This document shows positions 9,054 through 17,959 of a stretch of 64,000 nucleotides of DNA, piece by piece (the first letter of the stretch is position 1; the number at the start of each line of letters is the position of its first letter). Source of the stretch: Desulfonema magnum. GTDB lineage: Bacteria > Desulfobacterota > Desulfobacteria > Desulfobacterales > 4be13. The stretch is from contig NZ_CP061800.1 in assembly GCF_017377395.1 (NCBI RefSeq), positions 6,965,633 through 7,029,632 of the forward strand, given 5' to 3'. The position numbers were made by a program, and so were the translations under genes. The notes below the pieces were generated by a model. It was not told the origin of the DNA, did not search any database, and saw only the letters and a list, made by a program, of their open reading frames with translations.

Positions 9054-9359
9054 ATTTTGTCACCTCACCGCCTGTTTTGATCGTTGCCTTTATCCCAGTC
9101 CGAGCCGGGCGAGATGGGAGATTTTATTTCTTCCGAGTCTCTCAAATTCCGCCTGAAATATATACAGACGAACATCTGTCCCCTGTCCGGCTGCGGAATT
9201 ACGCAACCATCTGAGCGATCTGTTTCAGACTCCGGAGAACATCATACACATGCCGAAGCTTTCCTGTCAATATTTTTACAGAATTAATTCAGATTGTTAT
9301 CAATTTTATATTCAGGATTCTTCTGTTGTTCGGCAATTGAAAGCGAAGCATAATTTATA
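9054..9359. other. Gene-free stretch with possible decayed coding sequence
   Basis: No intact gene. The minus strand shows broken pieces such as LRHVYDVLRSLKQIAQMV and, in another frame, GQGTDVRLYIFQAEFERLG, which look like a decayed gene that could not be identified. Confidence 0.35.
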
Positions 9360-10994
9360 TCAGAATAATCGTGTAATTTCATCCACTTCAAATCGGGGCC
9401 ATTCTGCCGGATTTCCGTGGCTTATGGCTTCGATGCCCTGTCCCTGTTCCAGCACTTCGCCGATCACGGAGATGTTTATGCCAGCCTGCTGAATTCGGCT
9501 GATGAGTGTTTCGCAGGAATTTCCTCTGCAAGAAATGAGAAGACTGCCGGATCCGATAAGTCCCAGGGGATTAATACCCAAAAATTGGCAAACCTTTTCC
9601 GTGTGCGGAAAAACAGGAATTTTGTCCATGTCAATCCTGATTTTATGGTCCCCGGCGATACTCAGCTCTTCAATGGCAGTTGCCACGCCGCCTTCGGTGA
9701 CATCGTGCATGGCACTGGTTCCGCGAGACTGTCCCGCGATTTTCGCTTCTTTCAGCACGCTGATATGAGAAAGAAATTCTCTGCATTCTCTGATTTCAGC
9801 CTCGGTCATTCCCTGTGCTTTTAATATGTTTCCAAATTCTCTGGCAATGATACTTGTTCCCTCCACAGACACTGCTTTGGTCAGCAGCACCCTGTCTCCG
9901 GGTCGTATGTTTCGCTTGTCAATCAGGTCGCGTTTTGCAACGGTTCCGGCCAGCATTCCTGTAATTACGGGTCTTGTGACCGCGTCGGTAATTTCAGTAT
10001 GACCGCCGCACAACGTAATTCCCCATTTCCGGCACACATTTTTCAAGTCGTGCATGACTTGGAAAATATCAGAAGGGGTGGTTCCGCAGGGAAAAAGAAG
10101 CGTGGTCAGAAACCACCTGGGCACGGCCCCTGATGTGGCGATGTCATTGGCATTTACCAAAACCGCATAATGTCCGATGGAGTCCGTGGCAAAAGTGATG
10201 GGGTCGGACTTGAGGATAAGCACCTCTTCTCCGTTCACATCCACGGCCGCGGTATCCTCACCAATCCCCGGACTGATCAGCACCGAAGGATCATTAAACG
10301 CGAACTGATCCAGAACACCTTTTAAAAGATCATTGGGGAACTTGCCCGGACGAAGCGGTGTTCCCAGCCGGACAATATCCCTGAGTTCTCCGAGAGTCGA
10401 AATCGTATAATCGCTTGCCTTTATTGAATCGCTCCGAGTCTCCGGTTTCCAGGTTTTGGTTTCATCGTCCAGAAAAACAGTCATTGCTCCTGCATCCTGA
10501 CCCGCCTGAATATCAAATATGAAATCACCTACCATAAGCGACTGGCTGGCTTCCACGCCCAGTTTTTCAGCGGCCATCAGAACACTCTTCGGGCTGGGCT
10601 TGGGTGCCACAGGATCATCCCGGGAGATAATCACATCAAAATCAGAGAAGCTGATGGTCCTGAAATTCCGCAGCGCCCGTTTTATCGCCCCGAGCTTATT
10701 CCGGCTTACAATTCCGATCTTAAGACCCTTTGAATGAAGGTAGGCAATCATTTCCTCAGCTTGCGGATTTGGCTCGGATCTGGCAGCTGCCTCAAGTTCA
10801 AAACGTTCCAATTCACACCAGGCCTCCTCCTGTTGTTTCGGATCCGTCATATTTTCTATAAATTCCAGAAGCGGCAACTCAGCAGGACAACCGAGTGTCT
10901 TTTTTATCGTGGGAAAATCCAAAGCACCCGGTTTTGTCAAGGTCCCGTCAAAATCGAACAATACCGCTTTTATATAAAACAATTTATTTTTCAT
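9360..10994 (-). CDS. HAD phosphatase fused to AIR synthase-like (HypE/ThiL/SelD-type) domain
   Basis: 544 aa with two domains. Residues about 8-205 are a HAD hydrolase of the phosphoglycolate-phosphatase type: DFDGTLT (motif I), GIVSRN (motif II), PKPSP lysine region and MVGDFIFDIQAG (motif IV). Residues about 225-540 resemble the AIR synthase-related superfamily: GEDTAAVD, LILKSDPITFATD, VNANDIATSGAVPRWF, and a C-terminal part with MHDVTEGGVATAIEE. Substrates are unknown; the fusion suggests phosphate-ester removal linked to an ATP-dependent step. Ends 1 nt before the MFS gene (10996), so it is co-transcribed downstream of the exporter. Confidence 0.8.
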   Translation of the reverse strand: MKNKLFYIKAVLFDFDGTLTKPGALDFPTIKKTLGCPAELPLLEFIENMTDPKQQEEAWCELERFELEAAARSEPNPQAEEMIAYLHSKGLKIGIVSRNKLGAIKRALRNFRTISFSDFDVIISRDDPVAPKPSPKSVLMAAEKLGVEASQSLMVGDFIFDIQAGQDAGAMTVFLDDETKTWKPETRSDSIKASDYTISTLGELRDIVRLGTPLRPGKFPNDLLKGVLDQFAFNDPSVLISPGIGEDTAAVDVNGEEVLILKSDPITFATDSIGHYAVLVNANDIATSGAVPRWFLTTLLFPCGTTPSDIFQVMHDLKNVCRKWGITLCGGHTEITDAVTRPVITGMLAGTVAKRDLIDKRNIRPGDRVLLTKAVSVEGTSIIAREFGNILKAQGMTEAEIRECREFLSHISVLKEAKIAGQSRGTSAMHDVTEGGVATAIEELSIAGDHKIRIDMDKIPVFPHTEKVCQFLGINPLGLIGSGSLLISCRGNSCETLISRIQQAGINISVIGEVLEQGQGIEAISHGNPAEWPRFEVDEITRLF

Positions 10995-10995
10995 T

Positions 10996-12489
10996 TTAAT
11001 TCCTTATTTCTCGCTTCTCACTTCTCACTTCTTCGCTTCTCACTTTTTCACTTCCCACTTTCTCGATTCTTTCGGGTCCGCGCAAAAAGGCCACAATCAT
11101 GCCGGTGATTGCCACGATTCCTCCCGCGGCCATGGCGTAACGGAACGCTTCCATGAAAATCGGTTCCAATTCCGGGCGATAGACTTTTAAGCTGAGTCCT
11201 CCGCTTAACGTATAAAAAGTGCTGTTAAATATGGTTCCTGCCAGAGCCACGCCCATCGCCATTCCCAAGTTGCGTGCGGTTGCCACGGTTCCTGCTGCAA
11301 CGCCTTTATAAGCTGCCGGGACCGCGCTCATGGCAATCGCACTGTTGGGAGAAATAAAGATAGCTGTTCCGACGCCGACAAGGGCAAGACGCCACACAAT
11401 GGGAAAGGCTGTAAAAGAAGGGGAAAGCTGCGCCAGAGAAAAAAAAGCAAGCGCAAGAATGCCCATGCCCAAAGTGCAAAGCATGCGTGTTCCGATTCGG
11501 TCTGAGATAATTCCTGAAACCGGGGAAACAACAAAAAGAAAAGCAAAGGGTGTAACCATAATATATCCTGCCTGACTTACGGAAAAGCCGCAGGGATGCA
11601 TCAGATAAAAGGGCATCAGGAAAGTCATTACAAAAAGACTTGCAAAAAGAAACACTGCGGCAATAATCGGAAGCGTGAAAAGGCGAATTTCTAAAAGAGA
11701 GGGTTTCAGTATGGGATGGAGAATGCGGGTCTCAATCCGGATGAGCCATATCACAGACACGACAGAAATACCTAACAAAGAAATAATGGGCAGAGATATG
11801 TATCCCCAGCTGTATCCGTGTGTGATGGCAACAAGAAAAGATGCCAGGGAAAGTGTCAGCAAAACCGCACCGCCCCAGTCAAAAGACTCATGTCTGGAGA
11901 CATCCGCATTTCCCCCTTTCAGAATTCTGGTCACAACCAGGGCCGTCGCAATACCAATGGGAATGTTGATGTAGAAAATAAACTGCCAGGAGAAAAAATG
12001 AATGATCATGCCGCCCAGTGCCGGTCCCACGGTTAATCCCGAGGCCACCACAGCGCCCACCATCCCCATAGCCTTGCCCCGTTCTGAAACAGGAAAGCTT
12101 TCAATGACGAGCGCGGGGGTGCAGGCCATGATCATGGCTGCCCCGACCCCTTGAAAAGACCGCGCCGCAATCAGCCATATGGCGTTTCGGGCCATCCCGC
12201 AAAAAAGAGAACCCAGTGAAAAGACAATAAGTCCCCGGCTGTAAACCCATCGGCGTCCTCTGATATCGCTCAGACGCCCGAAGCTCAGGAGAAGAGATGA
12301 CACTGTAAGCAGATAGATCATCGGTATCCACTCAATGGTCGCAAGAGGGATAACGAGATCATGCATGATAGAAGGAAGCGCAATGTTTACAATACTTCCA
12401 TCGAGAGTTGACATGAACACCCCGACAGCCACAAGAGAAAAAATCAGCCATTTGTTTTCAGTGATTTCAAATTGTTGTTTCATAAACAC
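10996..12489 (-). CDS. MFS drug exporter, DHA2 (EmrB/QacA) type
   Basis: 497 aa with about 14 membrane helices. Motifs of the 14-helix DHA2 drug:proton antiporters are visible: STLDGSIVNIALPSI in helix 1, GRLSDIRGRRWVY (motif A) and SGLTVGPALGG (motif C). Likely exports toxic compounds. ATG at 12489 has an alternative two codons in. The last about 20 residues (VGSEKVRSEEVRSEKREIRN) are encoded by a heptamer repeat (GAAGTGA type), so the C-terminal tail is repeat-derived. Upstream gene of a two-gene unit with the HAD fusion. Confidence 0.88.
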   Translation of the reverse strand: MFMKQQFEITENKWLIFSLVAVGVFMSTLDGSIVNIALPSIMHDLVIPLATIEWIPMIYLLTVSSLLLSFGRLSDIRGRRWVYSRGLIVFSLGSLFCGMARNAIWLIAARSFQGVGAAMIMACTPALVIESFPVSERGKAMGMVGAVVASGLTVGPALGGMIIHFFSWQFIFYINIPIGIATALVVTRILKGGNADVSRHESFDWGGAVLLTLSLASFLVAITHGYSWGYISLPIISLLGISVVSVIWLIRIETRILHPILKPSLLEIRLFTLPIIAAVFLFASLFVMTFLMPFYLMHPCGFSVSQAGYIMVTPFAFLFVVSPVSGIISDRIGTRMLCTLGMGILALAFFSLAQLSPSFTAFPIVWRLALVGVGTAIFISPNSAIAMSAVPAAYKGVAAGTVATARNLGMAMGVALAGTIFNSTFYTLSGGLSLKVYRPELEPIFMEAFRYAMAAGGIVAITGMIVAFLRGPERIEKVGSEKVRSEEVRSEKREIRN

Positions 12490-12520
12490 CCATGTAAAAA
12501 ATTATTAAGATTGTATTTAG

Positions 12521-12781
12521 TTGTCAGAGACAGAGCTGTTTTCTCTGATAAGAAACCTCAGCGATATCGTTCCCACGCTTTATGCAAGAATGCAACCCAA
12601 AAATAATTATAGGGATGTTCTTGTAAATGGCAAGCAGTCTTATTATTTTCGAAGCCGTGGCAAAATGTCGGAAAAATTGATTGCAGTGTTGCCATTACCG
12701 TCTAAAGATGTTAAAATTTTGATCATATCAGATAAATATTCAGCAAGGTGGGTTTCTGTCCCACCGATTCTGACTTTTTAA
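12521..12781 (+). CDS. Doubtful small ORF, unknown
   Basis: An 86-codon frame beginning at TTG with no clear ribosome site; contains NYRDVLVNGKQSYYFRSRGK and ends 17 nt before yjbQ. I do not recognise it. Amino-acid composition looks protein-like, so it may be a fragment of a larger gene or a small leader gene. No motif supports a function. Confidence 0.25.
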   Translation: MSETELFSLIRNLSDIVPTLYARMQPKNNYRDVLVNGKQSYYFRSRGKMSEKLIAVLPLPSKDVKILIISDKYSARWVSVPPILTF

Positions 12782-12797
12782 AGAGGATGGATAAAAC

Positions 12798-13214
12798 ATG
12801 AAAACCTATCGAAAAGAATTATGGTTTGAAGTACCTACCCGGCGTGCTTTCATCAACATTACCCCCCAGGTTGAGACCTGTCTTGCAGAGAGCGGAATTA
12901 AAGAAGGGCTTATTCTTGTGAATGCCATGCACATTACAGCCTCAGTCTTTATCAATGATGATGAATCCGGTCTTCATCACGACTATGATGTCTGGCTTGA
13001 AAAACTGGCTCCCCATGAGCCGGTTTCAGGATATCGCCACAATGTGGGGGAGGACAATGCTGATGCTCATATGAAACGGCAGGTTATGGGACGGGAAGTG
13101 GTTGTGGCTGTTACCCAAGGCAAACTGGATTTCGGAACATGGGAACAGATATTTTACGGGGAATTTGACGGCCGAAGGAAAAAACGGGTGTTGGTGAAAA
13201 TCATCGGGGAATAA
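12798..13214 (+). CDS. yjbQ: YjbQ/UPF0047 family protein (secondary thiamine-phosphate synthase family)
   Basis: 138 aa, full length for the family. Diagnostic blocks are [35 protein letters not shown] and the C-terminal [20 protein letters not shown]. The conserved histidines probably bind metal. Members have been reported to have weak thiamine-phosphate synthase activity, but the physiological role is unsettled. An AGAGGATGG-like ribosome site precedes the ATG by about 10 nt. Confidence 0.9.
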   Translation: MKTYRKELWFEVPTRRAFINITPQVETCLAESGIKEGLILVNAMHITASVFINDDESGLHHDYDVWLEKLAPHEPVSGYRHNVGEDNADAHMKRQVMGREVVVAVTQGKLDFGTWEQIFYGEFDGRRKKRVLVKIIGE

Positions 13215-13299
13215 AATCAGGAGATTGATCGTCATGGACAGAGGTAAAAACCGATGATCTTCCTGTTGACACAAGTAGCTAAAAAGGATTATGTAAACA

Positions 13300-13370
13300 G
13301 TTTCTTTTGCCGGACGTTTCCGGACGTTTGCCGGACGGGGTTTGCAACCCCGTCCGAAATGTTTTCCAGA
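13300..13370. repeat. GCCGGACGGGGTTTGCAACC palindromic repeat
   Basis: GCCGGACGGGGTTTGCAACC followed by CCGTCCGAAA forms a hairpin (GGACGGGGTT/AACCCCGTCC). The same word makes up the interior of the elements at 30399-30557 and 51133-51291 and occurs, degenerate, near 54205-54375. Confidence 0.8.
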
Positions 13371-13472
13371 TCACCGTCAAAGAATTGACAAAATAAGTTC
13401 CCTGTTTTGCTTGGTTCGGATTGGCAAATTTGAACTGAGCAGCTAAAAGGCAAAAATAAGGAATAAACTAAG

Positions 13473-14384
13473 ATGGGCAGTATTTTTCAAAGCTTGCAAA
13501 AAAAAGAACTGTTAGGGCCTCATCCGAGATTCCTAGAAACGAGTATCCAATATGAAGTGACGATGGGGTCTTTTGCCTACGGCGTTTCTGATGACACATC
13601 TGATATGGATATCTATGGATTTTGTATTCCCCCAAAAGATTATATCTTTCCGCATTTAAGAGGTGAAATTCGGGGGTTTGGCAAACCCGGGCCATCATTT
13701 GACCAGTTTCAACGGCATCATATATATGATCCGTCTGCCCGCGGAGGCCGGGGTCGCGAATATGATTTGACAATGTACTCCATTATTAAGTATTTCCGAT
13801 TATGTATGGAAAACAATCCGAATATGATTGACAGCTTATTTGTGCCCAGGCGATGCGTTTTGTTCTCAACGCAGGTGGGTGAACTCGTCAGGGAAAACAG
13901 ATATTCTTTTCTGCATAAGGGGTCATGGCATAAATTCAAAGGCTATGCGTTTTCTCAGATTCATAAAATGAGAACCAAAAATCCCATAGGAAAAAGAAAA
14001 GATACAATTGCCAAATATGGTTTTGATGTAAAATTTGCCTATCATGTGGTGCGTTTATTAAATGAAGTGGAGCAAATACTGACCGAGCATGATCTGGACC
14101 TGGAAAGAAACAGAGAACAACTAAAAGCCATTCGTCGGGGGGAATGGACTCAGGAAGATGTGGAAAACTATTTTGCCTCAAAGGAAAGAGACCTGGAAAC
14201 GCTGTACACAGAAAGCAAACTTCGCTATAAACCTGACGAAGAGAAATTAAAAGACCTCCTGCTGAACTGTCTGGAACATCATTATGGCAGCCTGAACGCA
14301 TGTGTGGTAAAACAAGATGAAGCTATAAAAGCGTTAAAAGATATTGGTGAAATTCTCAATAAAGTAAGAGGACTGTATAATTGA
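13473..14384 (+). CDS. Predicted nucleotidyltransferase (YcgL/COG3541-like)
   Basis: 303 aa. The N-terminal third carries a polymerase-beta-type signature MGSFAYGVSDDTSDMDIYGF (about residues 30-50; a GS motif followed by D-x-D). Downstream, EYDLTMYSIIKYFRLCMENN and PNMIDSLFVP match predicted nucleotidyltransferases of the COG3541 type. A charged helical C-terminus follows. Substrate unknown. The stop codon coincides with the first units of the long heptamer array. Confidence 0.8.
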   Translation: MGSIFQSLQKKELLGPHPRFLETSIQYEVTMGSFAYGVSDDTSDMDIYGFCIPPKDYIFPHLRGEIRGFGKPGPSFDQFQRHHIYDPSARGGRGREYDLTMYSIIKYFRLCMENNPNMIDSLFVPRRCVLFSTQVGELVRENRYSFLHKGSWHKFKGYAFSQIHKMRTKNPIGKRKDTIAKYGFDVKFAYHVVRLLNEVEQILTEHDLDLERNREQLKAIRRGEWTQEDVENYFASKERDLETLYTESKLRYKPDEEKLKDLLLNCLEHHYGSLNACVVKQDEAIKALKDIGEILNKVRGLYN

Positions 14385-14580
14385 TAATTGATAACTGATA
14401 ACTGATAACTGATAACTGATAACTGATAACTGATAACTGATAACTGATAACTGATAATTGATAACTGATAACTGATAATTGATAACTGATAATTGATAAC
14501 TGATAATTGATAACTGATAATTGATAACTGATAATTGATAATTGATAATTGATAATTGATAATTGATAATTGATAATTGA
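14378..14580. repeat. 7-bp tandem array (GATAACT/GATAATT), about 28 units
   Basis: An uninterrupted run of GATAACT and GATAATT units fills the gap between the nucleotidyltransferase stop and the ribosome site (AAAGGAG) of the next gene. Translated in any frame it gives heptapeptide repeats without stops on the minus strand, which is an artefact of the period. Confidence 0.97.
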
Positions 14581-14601
14581 AAGGAGATCGTTGTATATAC
14601 T

Positions 14602-15396
14602 ATGAGATATGTCCGACAACTGAAAGAAACGGGCTGTGCTGTTCTGACAATTGGTTTTGTGTTGGCCCTGCTGCTCACTGCAAATATCGGCTGGGCGGAA
14701 GAACTGAGCTTTGTGCAGAAGCTTTGTGATGCCTATCAAAATATTGATACGATTACTTGCGAGATTCGTAAAACTACTAAGGGCGGCGGAAGAACCATGA
14801 GAATGCTCAGTCGGGTGTATTATAAAAAAGGTTATTATGTTCATGTGGATAATGTCACCCCCAGAAAAAGGAGAATTATCGCGGACAGCAAAACCCTCTG
14901 GTATTATGAAACGGACGCCCCAAGAGGCTTTTCCCGGTCCATATCAGAACTGACTGAGGTATGGATGTCAGCGATCAATAATATTCCGGGAACGCCCATG
15001 GAAAACCTTCTTAAGCTCAGAGGGCTTCCTGAAATATCCCTTCCCGCAACAGATGAATATCCCATCAGAAAAGCCTATCAGGCTGAAAAAGCTTATGTGG
15101 TTCTGTATTGTGATAATTCAGAGCGTCTGATAAAAATTGAGTTTTTTGATTCATCAGAAATGAAAAAATCAATAGCTCATTATAATTACAGCGCGTTTCA
15201 AAAAGCAAATGAACATTGCTGGATTCCATGTCTTCATAAAGCCGTCATTTCCCTGCCGGACGGTGAGGAGATGACTGAAACAAGACGTATCAACAATCTG
15301 GAAGTAAACAAACCCGTGGCCGACAGAATGTTCAAGGCAGGTATCTTCTTTAAGGATGTTGAATTTGTAGGTGATTTTGAAAAAATGTATGATTAA
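14602..15396 (+). CDS. Secreted LolA-like lipoprotein-binding protein
   Basis: 264 aa with a signal peptide ending near WAEE (hydrophobic core VLTIGFVLALLLTANIG). The mature part looks like the LolA/LolB-fold family (outer-membrane lipoprotein-sorting proteins): an early FVQKLCDAYQNIDTITCEIR helix/strand, YYVHVDNVTPRKRRIIADSK and LWYYETDAPRG, then alternating strands. Likely periplasmic, binding lipid or lipoprotein. The fold is inferred from the pattern. AAAGGAG lies 16 nt upstream of the ATG, directly after the heptamer array. Confidence 0.6.
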   Translation: MRYVRQLKETGCAVLTIGFVLALLLTANIGWAEELSFVQKLCDAYQNIDTITCEIRKTTKGGGRTMRMLSRVYYKKGYYVHVDNVTPRKRRIIADSKTLWYYETDAPRGFSRSISELTEVWMSAINNIPGTPMENLLKLRGLPEISLPATDEYPIRKAYQAEKAYVVLYCDNSERLIKIEFFDSSEMKKSIAHYNYSAFQKANEHCWIPCLHKAVISLPDGEEMTETRRINNLEVNKPVADRMFKAGIFFKDVEFVGDFEKMYD

Positions 15397-15535
15397 GGGG
15401 GCGAGGGGCGAGAGGCGAGAGGCAAGAGGCTAATATCCAATGTTTAACATTTGACACTTTAACCCCATTGCCCCTAGCCTCTCGCCCCTTGCCCTCTCGC
15501 CCCTTGCCCCTTGCCCCTTGCCCCCAAATAAAAAA
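15397..15535. repeat. Facing heptamer arrays (GCGAGAG / GCCCCTT)
   Basis: Directly after the stop is a run of GGGGCGAGAGGCGAGAGGC units; about 50 bp later is its complement, made of GCCCCTT/GCCTCTC units (15466-15528). The two can pair into a long stem, possibly serving as a terminator. Confidence 0.8.
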
Positions 15536-15659
15536 ATAGTGCTTGATTAAGTTCGGAACACATGGTATAGGCACTGAAAAAAAGATGAGGTTAAGGTAAA
15601 AGGAGTAGAAAAGATTATAAAATCTTTTATCAACTTATTTAAAAAGGAGGAGAAAAAAG

Positions 15660-15959
15660 ATGAAAAAATTAGTTGCAGTGTGTTGTATTGTGGCATTGCT
15701 TGTCACACTTTGCCCACTGGCGTCAGAGGCCAAGGTCAGCGGCCGTGAACCAGGTGGCCTGGGGGCATTCTTTGTCGGATGCTGTCTGGGACTCAGAACT
15801 GGAACAGAGTGGAACGCAGGATCACAGTTGCACTGGCGTGAATGGTCCGTTCTTATTCCGTATGCAGGTCTCATAATTGCAGTATGGAACGGTATTGACT
15901 GCGCCAAAGGAATGACGGCTCATCAGTGGGCAGAGAAAAACGGAGCCAATTGGTATTAA
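15660..15959 (+). CDS. Small secreted/membrane protein of TPR-YidD operon
   Basis: 99 aa. Signal peptide MKKLVAVCCIVALLVTLCPL ending near SEAK, then a Gly-rich segment (GGLGAFFVGCCLGLRTGTEW), a hydrophobic LIPYAGLIIAVWNGIDC segment and MTAHQWAEKNGANWY. A very strong AAAGGAGGAG ribosome site. I recall no named family; the pattern suggests a small envelope protein. It is followed by a strong intrinsic terminator and then by the TPR-YidD and TPR/membrane genes, which suggests related envelope functions. Confidence 0.75.
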   Translation: MKKLVAVCCIVALLVTLCPLASEAKVSGREPGGLGAFFVGCCLGLRTGTEWNAGSQLHWREWSVLIPYAGLIIAVWNGIDCAKGMTAHQWAEKNGANWY

Positions 15960-15990
15960 TTTTGCTTCAATTTTGCCCTAAAGTCATTGA

Positions 15991-16022
15991 CAGGGTTTCA
16001 GGTATTATGCCTGAAACCCTTT
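15991..16022 (+). terminator. Intrinsic terminator overlapping the next gene's start
   Basis: AGGGTTTCAGG and CCTGAAACCCT form a perfect 11-bp stem with a 7-nt loop (TATTATG), followed by TTTTTCTGTTTTTT. The ATG at 16007, the likely start of the TPR-YidD gene, lies at the end of the loop. Confidence 0.85.
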
Positions 16023-16804
16023 TTCTGTTTTTTATTGTTTTGTTTCCCGCGCTTTCACCTGCCGGGCAGCTTGATCTGGCAACTGATCTTTTTGAAGAGA
16101 GAAACTGGCGCGCATGCAGAACAGAATGCAGCCGTGTTCTGTTAGCCTGTCCCGGACACGAAAAAGCCGTACTTCTCAGAGCAGTTTCAGAACTTCGTTC
16201 GGGCAAGGACAGCACAAAATCGCTCCGCCTGCTTTGTGAATCACCGGACACCTCTCCGGAAACGGCTGTTATCGCACATTATGAACTGGGCCGGGCGCTT
16301 TGGAAATCAGGAGAACCGGAAAAGGCATTTTTACATTTAAAAAAAGCCTTTGAAAATTCCCGATCCGGAAATTTGTTTCTGAGAGCGGGCTGTTCCCTTT
16401 CCCTTTTGTTGAAACAGCATTCTGAACTCGCAGAGGACTCCTCTGGTTTACAAATGCAACTGAAAAGCTGTTCTCCCCTCTGGTCCCGTGAGATCAGAGC
16501 GGAATGCGCAATCTCTCCGCGCGGAGAAAGCGGGTCATGGACAGGAAAACCCGGACAGTGGCTCATCTCTTTTTACCGCAGCCAGATCAGCCCGGCAATT
16601 GGTCAGCGATGTTCACTGAATCCCACATGTTCGGAATATGCCAGGCAGGCTTTGCGAAAACACGGCATCCTCGGGCTCGGATTTATCGGGGACAGGCTTG
16701 TGCGCGAACCTGACGTGGTGGCCGAGAAAAAATCCCCTGTCCGTATCAACGGGCGGTGGCGGTACAGAGATCCCCTCAAGGAGCATGATGATTGGATGAA
16801 ATAA
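16007..16804 (+). CDS. TPR-like region fused to YidD membrane-insertion factor
   Basis: About 265 aa from the ATG at 16007 (the frame is open back to 15926). This start gives a signal-like leader MPETLFLFFIVLFPALSPAG; earlier starts would bury it. Residues about 20-160 look like degenerate TPR helices (HYELGRALWKSGEPEKAFLH). The C-terminus is a clear YidD domain: LISFYRSQISPAIGQRCSLN, PTCSEYARQALRKHG. YidD is known to assist YidC-dependent insertion of inner-membrane proteins and normally stands alone at about 70-85 aa, so this is an extended form. The start lies in a terminator hairpin. Overlaps the following gene by 13 nt. Confidence 0.8.
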   Translation: MPETLFLFFIVLFPALSPAGQLDLATDLFEERNWRACRTECSRVLLACPGHEKAVLLRAVSELRSGKDSTKSLRLLCESPDTSPETAVIAHYELGRALWKSGEPEKAFLHLKKAFENSRSGNLFLRAGCSLSLLLKQHSELAEDSSGLQMQLKSCSPLWSREIRAECAISPRGESGSWTGKPGQWLISFYRSQISPAIGQRCSLNPTCSEYARQALRKHGILGLGFIGDRLVREPDVVAEKKSPVRINGRWRYRDPLKEHDDWMK

Positions 16805-17679
16805 GAAAAAAAGTGCTGATGATTTCAGTTCTGGTTGCAAGTCTCCTCGTGACAGCTAATATCAGTTTTTGTGATTCAACTGAGATGACACGCCAGTTGG
16901 CTTTGGACATCGCAACTGAAGGGAATCATGAGGCAGCAGCCATTGAATACCGGCGCCTTGCCCTGATGGAAGAGGATGCGGAACGCCGAGCGGGATACTA
17001 CTGGGCCGCAGCTTATGAATATCTGCGTATGAAGGAATACGAACTCACCGCAAAAATGCTGGACCATGCGGAAGATGATTCTCAGAAACTGACCATACCG
17101 TCCCTGCTCATAAGAGCAGAGGCTACTCTTGGCGATGACAATCCGGAAGAGGCCGGATTTTATCTGCAAAGTATTATCGGAAGTCATGGGGATGAGGATG
17201 TCAAAGCCTTTGCATCAAGACGGCTGGCACGAATTATGGTTTCACAAGGAGATATTCCCGGGGCAAAAGAATCCCTGCTGGCGTCGTCTTATGACAACTC
17301 ATCAGGAATTGCCGCCCTGGAGCGTTACAAAAAAGGACGAGACAAATCCCCGCGTCTTGGCGGAATACTGGGGCTGATTCCGGGTCTCGGATACGCTTAT
17401 TCCGGTGAATACGCCAATGCCCTGCGCTCTCTGATTCTTAACGGTCTGTTCATTTACGGCATGACAGACACCGCACGGAATGAACAGTGGGGCGCATTCA
17501 CTGCGATCACTTTTTTTGAACTCACCTGGTACACCGGCAGCATATATGGTGGTATTGACGCTGCTCACCGATACAACCGGAACCGCCTGAACCAATGTCT
17601 CACAGACATAGACGGACGTTCCGGATTCTCCCCTGATCTTCGCCAAATCCCCATCATAATGCTTAATTTTGAATTCTGA
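16792..17679 (+). CDS. TPR-like protein with C-terminal membrane segments
   Basis: 295 aa. N-terminal signal/anchor (KVLMISVLVASLLVTANISF), then helical TPR-like repeats (about 25-170: EGNHEAAAIEYRRLALMEED, AAAYEYLRMKEYELTAKML). After SPRLGGILGLIPGLGYAYSG come hydrophobic segments (SLILNGLFIYGM, AFTAITFFELTWYTGSIYGG), resembling the P-G-x-G-x-x-Y small-membrane-domain motif seen in TM2-like and related proteins. Overlaps the TPR-YidD gene by 13 nt, so it is probably co-translated. Function unknown; an envelope-assembly role is inferred. Confidence 0.7.
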   Translation: MDEIRKKVLMISVLVASLLVTANISFCDSTEMTRQLALDIATEGNHEAAAIEYRRLALMEEDAERRAGYYWAAAYEYLRMKEYELTAKMLDHAEDDSQKLTIPSLLIRAEATLGDDNPEEAGFYLQSIIGSHGDEDVKAFASRRLARIMVSQGDIPGAKESLLASSYDNSSGIAALERYKKGRDKSPRLGGILGLIPGLGYAYSGEYANALRSLILNGLFIYGMTDTARNEQWGAFTAITFFELTWYTGSIYGGIDAAHRYNRNRLNQCLTDIDGRSGFSPDLRQIPIIMLNFEF

Positions 17680-17774
17680 CAATCCAGAGTGCCGAACTTG
17701 CAGTTTGGCAATACTTTTGGGTGCTGACCCGAAGTGCTGCCCCCGGTCTGAAAATTTAGATATTGCATTATACG

Positions 17775-17945
17775 CCAAAATCCCTTATACATCCTTTATT
17801 TGAAAACCTGCGAGGTTTTGGAAACCTCGCAGGTCTGATGCGCTGTATCCGACGAAAATGTTGATAAAAATTAGATGCTATAAGAAATAAGAGCCAGAGC
17901 AGAAGAAATGCCAAACTGTAAGTTTGGCACTCCGGAAATGCTTGG
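17775..17945. repeat. Two hairpins between the TPR gene and yejE
   Basis: ACCTGCGAGGTTTTGGAAAC and CTCGCAGGT form a hairpin at about 17809-17836. GCCAAACTGTAAGTTTGGC at 17910-17928 forms another, and related text (GCCAAACTTGCAGTTTTG, ACTCCGGA) occurs at 32618-32645. The first may terminate the upstream operon. Confidence 0.65.
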
Positions 17946-17959
17946 CAAACAGCCCGGTT

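Noticed and set aside
14334-14844. Minus-strand frames rich in YQLSVIS repeats
   Set aside because: Produced by the 7-bp GATAACT array, which has no stops in those frames; they also cover the real genes on the plus strand.
15926-16006. Upstream in-frame extension of the TPR-YidD gene
   Set aside because: It overlaps the previous gene and would bury the signal-like leader that begins at 16007.
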